A DNA stretch of 64,000 nt from Bythopirellula goksoeyrii (lineage in GTDB: Bacteria > Planctomycetota > Planctomycetia > Pirellulales > Lacipirellulaceae). Position numbers and translations under genes: made by a program. Location of the stretch: NCBI RefSeq assembly GCF_008065115.1, contig NZ_CP042913.1, positions 1,400,338 to 1,464,337 of the forward strand. Reading direction: 5' to 3'. Below, piece after piece: positions 1-8,755 of this stretch. Each line of letters starts with the position of its first letter. Position 1 is the first letter of the stretch. Below the pieces are notes generated by a model. It ran no database searches, was not told the DNA's origin, and saw only the letters and a list, made by a program, of their open reading frames with translations.

Positions 1-1565
1 TTCAGATTGTGGTTCAGCGAGTTTTCACTGAACATTCTGAGAAGAATGCGGAATCTAGCGAGTCCCCTCCAGCGGAGACACTTGAATCTTCTACTCAGCT
101 TGCGGATCCCGTTTCCACCGAGACCAATGGCGATGTGAAGTCCAACGAGGATTGGTCTGCGCTCAATGACTTTATAGCTTCTCTTAAAAAGAAAGATGAC
201 CAGCCGAGCAGAGAGGGGTGTTTGAATGAAGACACTCCCGAAAGTTTGCCGCTGAAGAAAGTAATTGAGCTGGCGAACGATGAAGAGAAGCAAAAAATCC
301 ACAAGTTGGTTGCAGCTGTCAGGAGCAATCCCTATTCCTTTGACTACCTTGAGGGATATGTAGAGCTGGCTAAAGGTCATATTGAGACCGCTCTTGAGTT
401 TTTCCGTCGGGCAGAACAGGCCGAACCACTTCGTCCATGGCTTCCAATTCAAATTGGAGAGGCTTATCTGCAATTGAAGAAATGGGCAGACGCCGAGCAA
501 AGTTTTCTCAGAGCATTGCAAATGGACGATGAGAACGCATATGCGTTCGCTGGCTTAGCCAGGAGCTACTTGGGTCGACGCATGAACCAAGAAGCTGCGA
601 ATGCTGCGATTAATGCAGTTGGTATTCTCCATCACTACGCATTTGCTCATTATCTTTTGGGTATCGCCTTACATCGTTTGGGAAAAGTTAAGCGAGCGGT
701 TCAAGCCTTTGAAATGGCCGTCACTATCAATCCGAATTTTGCGGAAGCCCATCGGCGTCTGGCTCTAATTGAAGAAAAATCTCTCGGCAATACTCCGAAA
801 GCAAAGGAACATCGAAAGCTAGCAAGACGTGGTTACTTTTCTTCACTGCGAAATCGACCCAACGTACTGCCAAAACCTGTCTTTGGCATTGCATGCCCGG
901 GGCAGAAGGCAGGCGGCAGTACTAACGGGTTTTCTCATGTAATTGAGAATCGCTTGGCATTAAGACCTGACATCAATCTAAACAATATCGTTACCGTTGT
1001 TTCAGGCCTACCTCGTTCAGGAACCTCGATGATGATGCAAATGTTGGGTGCTGGGGGCTTGCAACTTTTGAGTGATGAAGAGCGTAAGCCTGACAAGGAC
1101 AATCCGCGTGGATATTTTGAGTACGAGGCGGTGAGGCGTCTGCAAAGTGAAACTTCCTGGATTGGCAAAGCTCGCGGCAAGTGCGTCAAGGTAATTGCTC
1201 AATTACTTCCCAGCCTACCGGAAGGGCGGTATCGCTTGATTTTCATGGATCGCGATTTGGACGAAGTGATCAGCTCCCAGCGAAGAATGTTGCAGCGAGT
1301 TGGCAAGGATGGCGCCGTCCTTTCTGATGAACAGTTGAAAAACACATACGCCAAACAGGTATCAATACTAGGAAAGCTGCTAAAGCGAAGTCGTATACCA
1401 GTACTCCTTGTAAATCATCGACAATGTGTTGAACAACCACACATTGTTGCTGACGAAGTAAACCGTTTCTTGGGAGGAAGGCTTGACACCACGGCAATGG
1501 TCCATGCTGTGGATCCCCGTCTCTATCGACATCGAGTAGATTCGTTGTGCGAAATGAAAAGTTGA
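1..1565 (+). CDS. TPR-repeat sulfotransferase-like protein, 5' end cut by window
   Basis: The reading frame is open to the left window edge, so the GTG at position 9 is probably not the true start. About 518 residues are visible. Residues ~1-100 are acidic and low in complexity. Residues ~105-275 carry three to four tetratricopeptide units, including one around the GEAYLQLKKWADAEQSFLRA segment. At residue ~328 lies VVSGLPRSGTSMMM, the PAPS 5'-phosphosulfate-binding loop typical of sulfotransferases, followed by a typical sulfotransferase-fold tail. TPR-sulfotransferase fusions are common in planctomycetes and are thought to sulfate glycans or proteins. The acceptor cannot be read from sequence. 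The gene points toward PEP-CTERM genes, but a shared transcript is only a guess. No signal peptide can be judged because the N-terminus is missing. Confidence 0.8.
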   Translation, partial: QIVVQRVFTEHSEKNAESSESPPAETLESSTQLADPVSTETNGDVKSNEDWSALNDFIASLKKKDDQPSREGCLNEDTPESLPLKKVIELANDEEKQKIHKLVAAVRSNPYSFDYLEGYVELAKGHIETALEFFRRAEQAEPLRPWLPIQIGEAYLQLKKWADAEQSFLRALQMDDENAYAFAGLARSYLGRRMNQEAANAAINAVGILHHYAFAHYLLGIALHRLGKVKRAVQAFEMAVTINPNFAEAHRRLALIEEKSLGNTPKAKEHRKLARRGYFSSLRNRPNVLPKPVFGIACPGQKAGGSTNGFSHVIENRLALRPDINLNNIVTVVSGLPRSGTSMMMQMLGAGGLQLLSDEERKPDKDNPRGYFEYEAVRRLQSETSWIGKARGKCVKVIAQLLPSLPEGRYRLIFMDRDLDEVISSQRRMLQRVGKDGAVLSDEQLKNTYAKQVSILGKLLKRSRIPVLLVNHRQCVEQPHIVADEVNRFLGGRLDTTAMVHAVDPRLYRHRVDSLCEMKS

Positions 1566-1638
1566 AATGTAGACAAACTACACGAGTTACCACGAGATCC
1601 TCTTTTATCAACTCTTTTTATAGTGAGGTGCTTCAATA

Positions 1639-2808
1639 ATGAAAAAGAAACAAAAACAAGCAAAAAGAGAGCGTCGCGCATTTGACGTTCGTTTACACAG
1701 CTACGCGAATCAGGCGAAACTGGCATTATCCGACACTGCATGGCGAGAGAAGTTGGGAGTTGCCTGCACGATGTCCGCTGCGGCAGGAGCAGCACTTTCG
1801 ATGAGCCCAGCAGCCGAGGCCGGAATCCGGTATAGCGGGGTCGTAAACAACACCGTTGAACGACCGAATCCAGCAACCTTTCTTTATCCTGGACCACCAC
1901 AAATCACGTATGGAGCATTTGGAAATTTTGCAATCACAAATACAGCGGGCTCCGAGGTAGGACGATTCGCATTAGCAGCACGTATTTTCAACGTTTATGG
2001 CTATCTCGGCATAGCTGCATTTGGGTCGACGCCAGCTATTTACTATCATTGTAACTCGGCTTGTGGTCCTACAGATCCCAATTTTCAGGCTCTCGGGCGA
2101 CCTCGACTATCCAATGGAAGAATGCGACCTAGCCCTGTACCGGATGGAGTATCGATTGGTCCGTCTGGGGCTCAGTTCAATGAAGGCACGACGGGAGGAG
2201 GGACGTCACCAGTATCACTGACTTTCTTTGATCAACTTCCTACACCGGGCAACGACGACCGTTCGCTTCGCAAGTGGTCCTATGGAACTGAGCAGACTGA
2301 TTTTCATCTCTGGGAAGGAAGCCCAGGAACTTTGTCTGCTGGTGAATTTGCTGGCATCAAACTAACGATCGACGGTCAGCCCCATTTTGGTTGGATTCGA
2401 ATTGCAATTGCCAATGAAAACCATCCTCCTGGCACTGCGAATGCCCGTAACGGGAACCCATACCAGGTAACAGCAATCGACTGGGCATACGAAACGATAC
2501 CCAACACTCCGATCTTAGCTGGCGACACCGGAGTTTCTGCGGGTTCGGCCGACTATGATGGTGATGGTGACGTAGATGGCAATGACTTCTTCGAGTGGCA
2601 ACGCGGCAACTCGACAAATGGCTTAACACCCGGCGATCTGGAGTTGTGGCAGCAACAGTATGGAACAAACCCCTTGACGGCCGCAGTGGGTGCCGTACCT
2701 GAGCCGTCAACCGCAGCAATTCTTAGCTTGGGAGTTCTGGCATTAGGGGCAACAGGGGTGCGCCGACATCGAAATGTGAACAGGGATAGGCAGGAGCAAA
2801 GCTTGTAG
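1639..2808 (+). CDS. PEP-CTERM protein with dockerin-like segment
   Basis: This 389-residue secreted protein has a long basic N-terminal region (many K/R in the first 30 residues), then a hydrophobic Ala/Met-rich stretch ending near SPAAEAG that acts as a signal sequence. The middle (residues ~60-295) is a beta-rich body of no family I recognise. Around residue 310 is a calcium-binding dockerin-like loop, DYDGDGDVDGNDFFEWQ, with a second helix ending in LELWQQQYG. The C-terminus has VPEPSTAAILSLGVLALG followed by basic residues, a PEP-CTERM sorting signal expected to be processed by an exosortase. A GTGAGG stretch lies about 11 bases before the ATG. The role is likely at the cell surface or in the extracellular matrix; the function is unknown. 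Confidence 0.85.
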   Translation: MKKKQKQAKRERRAFDVRLHSYANQAKLALSDTAWREKLGVACTMSAAAGAALSMSPAAEAGIRYSGVVNNTVERPNPATFLYPGPPQITYGAFGNFAITNTAGSEVGRFALAARIFNVYGYLGIAAFGSTPAIYYHCNSACGPTDPNFQALGRPRLSNGRMRPSPVPDGVSIGPSGAQFNEGTTGGGTSPVSLTFFDQLPTPGNDDRSLRKWSYGTEQTDFHLWEGSPGTLSAGEFAGIKLTIDGQPHFGWIRIAIANENHPPGTANARNGNPYQVTAIDWAYETIPNTPILAGDTGVSAGSADYDGDGDVDGNDFFEWQRGNSTNGLTPGDLELWQQQYGTNPLTAAVGAVPEPSTAAILSLGVLALGATGVRRHRNVNRDRQEQSL

Positions 2809-2994
2809 CTCATGGCCCGAGATTGTTTCGTGGTCTCGTAGCGAGGTTTCACAATTCAATTAACCAATTATGGGGACCCCATGTTTTCACCGACTTAAGT
2901 GTACAAGTACTTTTAGTAGAGGATCTTCAGGTAACCGCTGTGGTAAACCTGCTAACTTTCTGTCTTTTCGTTTCTAACTTTGGAGGATTGACTA

Positions 2995-3657
2995 ATGAAT
3001 GAAGGCTTATCTTTACGAGTCCAATGGTTCGCAGTTGCTATGCTTGCCTCTTGCAGCTTTGCAGCATCTGCGGGGGCGACGATTCTTGTAGACGACTTCG
3101 AAAGCTATGCTGATGAGGCCTCGTTTGACGCGGCTTGGTTCCCTTCGGGAGCAAGTCAAGCAGCTACGGTACCTCCGTCGCTGGATACTGCGGTATTCCA
3201 TTCTGGCTCACAATCGATGCGAATTGATTACAACTTGGGAAACGACCCCTTCTTCGGCCAGGTGAGACATAATATTTCTCCCTCTCAAGACTGGTCGAAC
3301 TTAAGTGAAGTTGAGTTTTGGTACCTAGGCCAAGACACTAATTCCGAGGAGATACTAGGTTTTCGATTCTATACCAGTTTCGGAAGCGAAATCGGACGGG
3401 TCCAGTTTCCAATAAGTCAAACGAAAGTAACTACTTGGACACGGGGCGTATTGGACCTTAGCAATTTCACACCGGGAGGTGCAGTGGGGCAAGAGAACGA
3501 CGTTGCACAGATTCGAATTGCTCTGACTGGGTCAGATTTTGGAAGTGGCGTGATTTGGATCGACGATATTCAAGGTGTACCAGAGCCTACCAGCATGGCA
3601 CTGGTATTTTTGGGGTTATCTGGGGTCCTTCTTGTAAGCCGCCGGAGATGTGCTTGA
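2995..3657 (+). CDS. PEP-CTERM surface protein, CBM/laminin-G-like body
   Basis: A 220-residue protein with an N-terminal signal peptide (hydrophobic core AVAMLASCSFAASAGA, cleavage expected near residue 29). The body begins ILVDDFESYADEASFDAAW and ends IWIDDIQG, the pattern of a jelly-roll carbohydrate-binding-like fold of about 160 residues. The C-terminus VPEPTSMALVFLGLSGVLL plus RRR is a clear PEP-CTERM anchor. A strong ribosome site, TTGGAGGA, sits about 8 bases before the ATG, which fixes this start. It lies between another PEP-CTERM gene and the GH26 mannanase and may help bind substrate at the surface. The carbohydrate-binding call is by fold pattern only. A strong hairpin follows the stop codon. 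Confidence 0.82.
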   Translation: MNEGLSLRVQWFAVAMLASCSFAASAGATILVDDFESYADEASFDAAWFPSGASQAATVPPSLDTAVFHSGSQSMRIDYNLGNDPFFGQVRHNISPSQDWSNLSEVEFWYLGQDTNSEEILGFRFYTSFGSEIGRVQFPISQTKVTTWTRGVLDLSNFTPGGAVGQENDVAQIRIALTGSDFGSGVIWIDDIQGVPEPTSMALVFLGLSGVLLVSRRRCA

Positions 3658-3682
3658 GGTTCTTCTAGACTGAAAAACAGCC

Positions 3683-3714
3683 CGTCGCGATGTGTCACAA
3701 CACGTCGCGGCGGT
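3683..3714 (+). terminator. Hairpin terminator-like inverted repeat
   Basis: CCGTCGCGATGTGT pairs with ACACGTCGCGGCGG over 14 positions, two of them G-U, around a CACA loop. It begins 26 bases after the stop codon of the preceding PEP-CTERM gene. The run that follows, TCTTGTTG, is only moderately T-rich, so termination strength is uncertain. Confidence 0.6.
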
Positions 3715-3739
3715 CTTGTTGATTTGAAAAGCCTTACTA

Positions 3740-3757
3740 TTGTAGCTAATTGCTACA
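3740..3757. promoter_or_regulatory. Palindromic operator-like site upstream of GH26 gene
   Basis: TGTAGC-TAATT-GCTACA is a perfect 6-bp inverted repeat ending 49 bases before the mannanase start codon. Aligned without gaps to the recurring motif TTGCAACTACTTGCAC found elsewhere in the window, positions 3740-3755 match at 11 of 16 places, including TTG, CTA and TTGC. It is plausibly a divergent member of the same operator family. Confidence 0.4.
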
Positions 3758-3806
3758 CTAGTTCACGAAAAGATCTTGTTTCGAGTATTCAAAGGATTAT
3801 TGCAAA

Positions 3807-5291
3807 ATGCCTCGCTTTTCGATCAATAGACAATTCATGGTGCCACGGATTTTGCAAACCACGAGTTTGGCGTTTGCATTAGCTTTTATTGCCGTCAAAA
3901 CAACTACCACCCATGCTCAGGTAAGCAATGTACTGAGCTCTTCGCATTCTGCTGGGATCACCCCTTCTCCCCAGGCTCAGAATGTATATGACTTGCTCAC
4001 ACAGCTAGAGAATAATTCACGCAACGGTATCAAACAGACCATCATGGGGCAGCACGTGCAAGCGCACAAGGAAACCTATGTTGGCCAGTACTATGACCGA
4101 GTCGGTCAAATTACCAATGGTAAGCTTCCCGGGTTTTTGGAGTTAGACATTGGTTCCGGCAACTATAGTTCATCGTATAGTGCGCCCTATCTTTACCAAG
4201 GAATGACTTTGGCTACGAATGCTTGGGAAAGTGGTGATTCTATAATCGGATACAGTTTCCATATGTCTGTTCCTGGTTCTCCTAGAAAGGCTTTCGAGTA
4301 TGTTTTTCCCAAGCCCGAACACGACGATGCCTGGTTTGCGAGAACGATTGATAAGACGGGAAACACACCTGAGTACCAATTGCTGATGCAAGACCTGTCC
4401 TTCGCAGCAGATCGATTGGAAACGTTTAAGAACAATGACATCCCAATTGTGTTCCGACCCTACCATGAGATGAATAAGTTGGTCCATCCTTTCTGGTGGG
4501 GCAATCGAGATCCGGATGACTTCAAGGCGCTATGGAATCTCACGCACGAATATCTTGTCGAGGAACGAGGACTTGACAACCTGCTCTTTAGTTGGAGTAC
4601 GTATGGGTGGGATGGAACTTACGGAGGTTCTCCATGGGAGTATTATCCCGGCGACGACAAAGTCGATATTGTCGGAGTGGATATCTACGAAGGCAATCCT
4701 TACTTTCCATCTGAGTTCTACAACGACATGGAATACTTGGATAAGCCGCGAATTGTTTCTGAAACCAACAAAATGCCTGCACGGTGGGGAGACAGTGTGT
4801 TCCCTCAAAGCGTTTCTGAAATCGATGCGCGTCCTTATGCGATTTGGACGATCTGGGGGAGCTTACTTGAACTCAATCTGGACGAGTCCACTCCAAATCA
4901 GTGGAACGTCTCATCAAATAACAAAGCTATTCGCGACACGTATAACTACTTCAGCAACCAAGACGGAATTTGGAGAGTTCTGAGTGGTGGGCCCAATGGA
5001 AGTTATGATTTTTCCTACCTTGCCGATCCACCAGCAACGAATCCTGATTTCAACGCGGACGGATTGGTAGATGGAAGCGACTTCTTGGAATGGCAACGTG
5101 GATATGGGACATTGTATGACAACACCCATTTGGAGGCTTGGCAATCGGCTTACGCTGGAGGAACTACGCTGTTGACTGCTTCCTCCATCGAGATACCTGA
5201 ACCTCTCAGCGAGATAATGATACTACTCGGCATGACGATTGCATTGGCTCATAGCGGTAGAATCAACCGAGAGACTTATTGCTCGACTTAG
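3807..5291 (+). CDS. GH26 beta-mannanase-like, dockerin-like segment and PEP-CTERM-like end
   Basis: A 494-residue secreted glycoside hydrolase of family 26, whose known members are mainly endo-beta-1,4-mannanases acting with retention. The signal peptide covers about residues 1-38. The catalytic domain spans ~45-400: MGQHVQAHKETYVGQY near the start, IVFRPYHEMN with the expected acid/base Glu221, then FWWG, and VSETN with the expected nucleophile Glu319. A dockerin-like segment, DFNADGLVDGSDFLEWQ, lies near residue 412. The C-terminus (IPEPLSEIMILLGM, then a polar tail) is a PEP-CTERM-like anchor with a weak basic end. AAGGA stands about 10 bases before the ATG. It probably cuts mannan or glucomannan at the cell surface, feeding the transporter and GH130 enzyme further on. 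Lichenase or xylanase activity is possible in GH26 but less likely. Confidence 0.88.
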   Translation: MPRFSINRQFMVPRILQTTSLAFALAFIAVKTTTTHAQVSNVLSSSHSAGITPSPQAQNVYDLLTQLENNSRNGIKQTIMGQHVQAHKETYVGQYYDRVGQITNGKLPGFLELDIGSGNYSSSYSAPYLYQGMTLATNAWESGDSIIGYSFHMSVPGSPRKAFEYVFPKPEHDDAWFARTIDKTGNTPEYQLLMQDLSFAADRLETFKNNDIPIVFRPYHEMNKLVHPFWWGNRDPDDFKALWNLTHEYLVEERGLDNLLFSWSTYGWDGTYGGSPWEYYPGDDKVDIVGVDIYEGNPYFPSEFYNDMEYLDKPRIVSETNKMPARWGDSVFPQSVSEIDARPYAIWTIWGSLLELNLDESTPNQWNVSSNNKAIRDTYNYFSNQDGIWRVLSGGPNGSYDFSYLADPPATNPDFNADGLVDGSDFLEWQRGYGTLYDNTHLEAWQSAYAGGTTLLTASSIEIPEPLSEIMILLGMTIALAHSGRINRETYCST

Positions 5292-5311
5292 CAATCAATT
5301 TGGATTTAATG

Positions 5312-6373
5312 TTAAGACGCTTCGCTTGGAGCAGCAACCGAATCACGCTCTACCAGTTGTGCTTCGATTGTTACGACGCTAGTCTTTTGCATGTCCTCGT
5401 TTAACCTCTTGAGGATCATCTCAGCGACTGCCTTGCCCATTTCTTCGCTATTTAGTCGCATCGTAGTGAGCGGAGGATGAAGGTTTTCAGCAAAATCTAG
5501 GTTATTGAAGCCGACTACCGATATATCTTTCGGGATCGAGAGTCCCAATTGGCAGGCAGCAGTGTAGATTAGCCTTGCTTCGTGATCTGACACGCAAAAT
5601 ACAGCAGTGGGACGAAAATCGCTTGAAAGAAGTTCAATTGCAACTTGCAACGCATTGTCACCAGAAGGATCTATCTTCCAACTACGGCACTGTACAGTTT
5701 TTCTTTTTCCGCACTTAGCCTCAAACGCTTCTCTACGCCTGATCGCCCAAGTTTGGGCCTCGATTTCTCGGGTTGAAAAGCATGCGATTCGGCGGTGCCC
5801 TCGTTTCATAAGATATTGAGCTACTGCCGCTGCGCCCTTTTGATCGTCTGTTTCCACAACGTCAGTTAACCCACCATTAGAAGTGCTATGATCTATCACT
5901 CCAACTGGTACCGCGCGTTCGATGAGATCGCGAAAATGTTCCCGGTATGCCACGGCATACGTTGGCCAGAGTATTAGTCCATCGACTCGACGATCCAACA
6001 AGCGACTTATTAACTCAAAGCCTTCTTCTTTTTGAGATTCAAACACCCCCAACTCCCGCCAGCCGCTGGGCCAAACTGTGATCGGAAGATAGTCAGAATC
6101 AGCCAACGTCGTATGGATACCGTCTAATACGCCTACCCAATACGAATCAAAAGGGGGTATCATCACTCCTATTGTTTTGGTTTGTCCACTCTGGATGCCA
6201 CTTACGAGAAGATTTTGACGCCACCCCATGTCTTTCGAAGCACGGAGGACTCTGTTGCGTGTTTCAAGAGCATAACGATCTCCCTTGCCTCGTAGAATAC
6301 GCGAAGCAGCGCTCAGAGATACATTGGCTTCTTGGGCAACGTCTTTCAGACGGGGCACCGAACATCGAGGCAT
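5312..6373 (-). CDS. LacI-family transcriptional regulator
   Basis: A 353-residue cytoplasmic DNA-binding regulator. Residues 7-60 are the LacI helix-turn-helix and hinge region: RLKDVAQEANVSLSAASRIL followed by the recognition and hinge segment. Residues ~65-345 form the periplasmic-binding-protein-like effector domain, with IGVMIPPFDSYWVGVLDGI at its start and the domain-typical FCVSDHEARL and VVGFNNLDFAENLHPPLTTMR near the end. The family normally binds a sugar and releases a palindromic operator. The gene is convergent with the mannanase and divergent from the DUF1559 gene. A good 16-bp palindrome lies in the divergent region, 236 bases from its start codon. It is the natural candidate to control the recurring operator motif, but that is inference. 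Confidence 0.9.
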   Translation of the reverse strand: MPRCSVPRLKDVAQEANVSLSAASRILRGKGDRYALETRNRVLRASKDMGWRQNLLVSGIQSGQTKTIGVMIPPFDSYWVGVLDGIHTTLADSDYLPITVWPSGWRELGVFESQKEEGFELISRLLDRRVDGLILWPTYAVAYREHFRDLIERAVPVGVIDHSTSNGGLTDVVETDDQKGAAAVAQYLMKRGHRRIACFSTREIEAQTWAIRRREAFEAKCGKRKTVQCRSWKIDPSGDNALQVAIELLSSDFRPTAVFCVSDHEARLIYTAACQLGLSIPKDISVVGFNNLDFAENLHPPLTTMRLNSEEMGKAVAEMILKRLNEDMQKTSVVTIEAQLVERDSVAAPSEAS

Positions 6374-6808
6374 TCTTGCACCATTCGTAGTTCAGATTGG
6401 GCTAGTTACGTATCGTACCTATCAAGGAACAAACATTCTCTCGGCTCAATGAGCGATCGATGCTTCGAGCCTAGTTTCATCAATTTTAAGCGTGGTGAAA
6501 AGAGGAAAGTTAAACCCGTATCGTGCCGCATTTCCGGCTAGTTTATTGACGGAGAAAACTTTTTAGTAATGACTGGACATGAGCTAATATAGCCATTAGA
6601 ATACGCTAGTGCAAGTAGTTGCACTTAGCTTTTGCATGTAACTAATCTTTTTCAGTCTAAATTCGAAAAATCGTCAACTTTTCAGTCGGAATTGGCTTAA
6701 TTGCCGGGCAAAATCGTTCAAAAATTTGCCTGGAAAAATGTCTGCTGTGACACCTAGCAGGGAGTCCTGATCTTTATCTGATAGTTATTCTTCTAATGGA
6801 GCAATTCC
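6374..6808. other. Divergent intergenic region, LacI gene / DUF1559 gene
   Basis: These 435 AT-rich bases hold no convincing gene. They carry the 16-bp palindrome at 6609-6624. GGAGCAATTCC just before 6809 serves as the ribosome site of the DUF1559 gene. Weak promoter-like hexamers, such as TTGACG near 6546, cannot be assigned with confidence. Confidence 0.6.
6609..6624. promoter_or_regulatory. 16-bp palindromic operator (motif copy A)
   Basis: GTGCAAGTAGTTGCAC has perfect 6-bp arms, GTGCAA/TTGCAC, around a GTAG centre. Its reverse complement differs from the copy at 22087 at one base. It lies 185 bases before the DUF1559 start and 236 bases before the divergent LacI gene. Confidence 0.6.
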
Positions 6809-8113
6809 ATGTTCGAAAAAGCGAAGTATTTGCTCAGTTTGTGTTTCAAAAATGAATCTGTTGGCATGAGTAGCCGATCCAAGGCAGCCAGGCGTGGTTC
6901 TTCTTCAGGGCAGGTCTCGTGCGAATGGATTCAATCGGCGGATCGTTCATACGAACACGCAGTCGTGCCAGTGTTCTGTCGTTCTCCAATCGGTCAGATA
7001 GGCCGGCAACATCTGTTCCAAAGGATGGCTAGTCGTGGCTGTTCACGGCAAGTTATTGGCTTTACTCTCGTGGAACTCCTAGTAGTGATCGCTATTATTG
7101 GAGTGCTGGTCGCACTATTGCTTCCAGCTGTTCAAGCGGCACGTGAATCTGCCAGACGGATGCATTGCGCGAATAATCTGCGGAACATCGGACTAGCGCT
7201 ATTGAACTATCACTCCTCTCACAAGTCATTCCCACCTGCAATTACACTTCTTCCACGTGATGAATTGCCAGTCGGGACTCAAAACAATGCTACAGGAAAT
7301 GGCACGGCACTTCGTCCAAACTGGGCTATTCTACTTTTGCCTTTCTTAGAGCAACAATCTCTATATGACAGTTTTGTCCTCAAAGACCCGTCGGGGAATA
7401 GTCTCTATATCAAGGATGACTTAAATCGTGTCCCGCGTAGCACAGAGCTTGAGATCATGATGTGCCCTAGCGACGATGGACACCAAACCCATTACGGTTT
7501 GACACCTGTCGGGTTTGATTGGGCCAGAGGAAACTACGCAATCAATTCCATGCAGGGGTTTGCACCCCGGTACAAGACGGATTGGGAAGAACCATCTTGG
7601 AGAGGAATATCAGGGGTCAACACGGGTCTAAGAATTGCTCAAATTGTTGATGGAACATCAAATACACTGTTGCTGGGAGAAATCCGTGTTGGGTTATCCG
7701 AAAGCGATCCTCGTGGAACTTGGGCTTTGGGGTGGTGTGGTTCCAGTGTCTTATGTCGCCATGCTACCAATCTCACGGGAGGTCCGAACACATGCCAAAC
7801 AGGTGTTGATGATATTTTTGGAGCCGGCAAGATCCAGGCCGACGTCGGTATAGCCCGATTGGAAGCAGAATGCATGACCGTCTTTGCATCAGCTTCTTCT
7901 AGCGCTCAAACGGCCACGAGAAGTCGACACGTCGGAGGAATTAATGCCACGATGGCTGATGGTAGTACTCGATTCATAAGCGACTATATCGAAGCACCAT
8001 TAATAGTTGGGACTCAAAACCCGGATTACAACCGAAGTTTGAGAGAAGAGGGTGGGGTCTGGCAGTACTTGAACATATCGGGTGACGAGAATTCGCTCGG
8101 AACAATTGAATAG
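6809..8113 (+). CDS. DUF1559 pseudopilin-like protein
   Basis: A 434-residue protein of the DUF1559 family, very abundant in planctomycetes. After an unusual 85-residue N-terminal extension comes GFTLVELLVVIAIIGVLVAL, the type IV pilin-like cleavage/methylation signal and helix, then LLPAVQAARESARR, which continues the family hallmark. The C-terminal HVGGINATMADGSTRFI is the second conserved block of the family (H-x-G-G plus ADGS). The chosen start has GGAG at a good distance. An alternative ATG at 7025 would remove most of the extension. Proteins of this family are thought to be surface or envelope structural proteins; no enzymatic role is known. A small lipoprotein gene follows 84 bases later, an arrangement repeated at 43.8 kb. 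Confidence 0.88.
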   Translation: MFEKAKYLLSLCFKNESVGMSSRSKAARRGSSSGQVSCEWIQSADRSYEHAVVPVFCRSPIGQIGRQHLFQRMASRGCSRQVIGFTLVELLVVIAIIGVLVALLLPAVQAARESARRMHCANNLRNIGLALLNYHSSHKSFPPAITLLPRDELPVGTQNNATGNGTALRPNWAILLLPFLEQQSLYDSFVLKDPSGNSLYIKDDLNRVPRSTELEIMMCPSDDGHQTHYGLTPVGFDWARGNYAINSMQGFAPRYKTDWEEPSWRGISGVNTGLRIAQIVDGTSNTLLLGEIRVGLSESDPRGTWALGWCGSSVLCRHATNLTGGPNTCQTGVDDIFGAGKIQADVGIARLEAECMTVFASASSSAQTATRSRHVGGINATMADGSTRFISDYIEAPLIVGTQNPDYNRSLREEGGVWQYLNISGDENSLGTIE

Positions 8114-8197
8114 GTGGTCTAGAGTGCATTTTGAGGAGCAGATACTTCGTAAAATCAATCTTGCCATTAAGTCCACTATGCATAAAGTCAATTAATA

Positions 8198-8662
8198 ATG
8201 AATGCGATCGAAAAACAAGCCATTGGTATCCAATTGCTGGTGCCTCACAAGTTTTCCATCAAGCATTTCTTATTTACGGGAGCCTTCGTTTTTTGCTTAG
8301 GTTGCAATAGTGAACCCTTCGATTTTGTACAAGCTTCAGGTGACTTGGCCTATGAGGATGGCACTCCATTGCCAACCGAAGGTGGATTGAGAGTGATTTT
8401 TGCACCAACCCAACCACCTATCAACGGAGAAATGTATCCTCCTTCAGGGGCAGCTTTTCCCGACGCCACGGGAAAGTTCTCACGCGTTTCAAGTAGCCGT
8501 CCAGGTGGAGGTCTTGTACGTGGTGAACAAAAAGTAGTAATTCTTTACCAGGACCTTGATTCTAAGCGTTTCGTTCCGAAAGAATATACAAGTGCCGCTT
8601 CTACTCCACTGGTAGTCAACTCTGATGATGCGCCCTTCAAATTGAGAATCCCTCGCCCGTAG
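8198..8662 (+). CDS. Small lipoprotein with beta-sandwich (carboxypeptidase-regulatory-like) body
   Basis: A 154-residue predicted lipoprotein. The N-terminal ~25 residues are polar, followed by a hydrophobic segment and the lipobox-like FCLGC near residue 33. The mature part has an ASGDLAYEDGTPLPTEGGLRV opening and a VVILYQDLDSKRFVPKEYTS closing strand. These resemble the transthyretin-like 'prealbumin/CarboxypepD_reg' repeats that planctomycetes encode next to DUF1559 genes. It probably sits in the outer envelope and may partner the preceding DUF1559 protein. The start is the first ATG; its ribosome site is weak and the long polar leader is unusual, so a later start is possible. The paralogous pair at 43.8-45.3 kb supports a functional link. 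Confidence 0.72.
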   Translation: MNAIEKQAIGIQLLVPHKFSIKHFLFTGAFVFCLGCNSEPFDFVQASGDLAYEDGTPLPTEGGLRVIFAPTQPPINGEMYPPSGAAFPDATGKFSRVSSSRPGGGLVRGEQKVVILYQDLDSKRFVPKEYTSAASTPLVVNSDDAPFKLRIPRP

Positions 8663-8708
8663 AATTCTGACATAAGTAGTGTTCCTACGCCAAAGCTATG
8701 AAATCGTG

Positions 8709-8726
8709 TTGAAATAAGTATTGCAA
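8709..8726. promoter_or_regulatory. 18-bp imperfect palindrome before the molybdenum hydroxylase operon
   Basis: TTGAAATAAGTATTGCAA pairs at 7 of 9 positions with itself, ending 29 bases before the first ATG of the operon. It shares AAGTA and TTGCA with the 16-bp motif, but with one base less between them. It could be a separate operator or chance. Confidence 0.25.
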
Positions 8727-8755
8727 CTCCGGAAATCGAAGGGAGTAATTGATCC

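Noticed and set aside
1568-1582. TGTAG-ACAAA-CTACA inverted repeat before the gene at 1639
   Set aside because: Arms of only five bases, not matching the 16-bp motif spacing; may be chance or a weak terminator of the preceding gene.
2901-2916. GTACAAGTACTTTTAG before the PEP-CTERM gene at 2995, similar to the operator
   Set aside because: Only 11 of 16 positions match and the right arm (TTGCAC) is lost; weaker than the accepted copies and not palindromic in the same register.
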